DNA of 6,477 nucleotides from positions 1-6,477 of the forward strand of contig CAMWOK010000176.1 in assembly GCA_947175845.1 (NCBI GenBank), read 5' to 3'. The notes beneath the pieces were generated by a model that ran no database searches, was not told the DNA's origin, and saw only the letters and a program-made list of their open reading frames with translations. Positions 6,470 to 6,477 of this stretch are shown in pieces (position 1 is the first letter of the stretch; each line of letters opens with the position of its first letter). The translations under genes and the position numbers were made by a program. This DNA is from an uncultured Lachnospiraceae bacterium. Lineage in GTDB: Bacteria; Bacillota; Clostridia; Lachnospirales; Lachnospiraceae.

Positions 6470-6477
6470 TTTTCACA

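Overview
The window looks like a chromosomal piece of an anaerobic Firmicute, most likely a gut Lachnospiraceae/Clostridium-type organism. This is inferred from three things: an oxygen-sensitive radical SAM sulfatase-maturase closely resembling the Clostridium perfringens enzyme, a VanR/VanS-type two-component pair, and strong GGAGG-type ribosome binding sites on closely packed genes. There is no sign of a plasmid, phage, insertion sequence or CRISPR array.

Left half, + strand (1-2835): a three-gene operon cut by the left edge. It starts with the C-terminal 158 residues of an OmpR/VanR-family response regulator (1-479). Next is a complete anaerobic sulfatase-maturating enzyme (509-1657). Last is a VanS-family sensor kinase (1654-2835) whose ATG overlaps the maturase stop codon in an ATGA junction. 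A radical SAM maturase is thus inserted between a regulator and its presumed kinase, which suggests that glycan-sulfate scavenging or another maturation function is linked to signalling.

Right half, - strand (2795-6469, read right to left): a second gene group. It begins with a small protein of unknown function with a Pro/Ala-rich repeat, whose 5' end seems to be out of frame by one base at a run of five C. It continues with malQ (4-alpha-glucanotransferase, GH77; 6137-4635) and ends with a cytoplasmic GH123-like glycoside hydrolase (formerly DUF4091; 4474-2795). A 160-base gap between malQ and the GH123-like gene holds an inverted repeat around an AACGTT core and a possible 28-codon ORF.

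The two groups converge, and their last genes overlap tail to tail by 41 bases, so no ordinary intergenic terminator separates them. Taken together the window reads as carbohydrate use: alpha-glucan rearrangement, probable beta-N-acetylgalactosaminide cleavage, and activation of sulfatases encoded elsewhere. The functional link between the two groups is inference.
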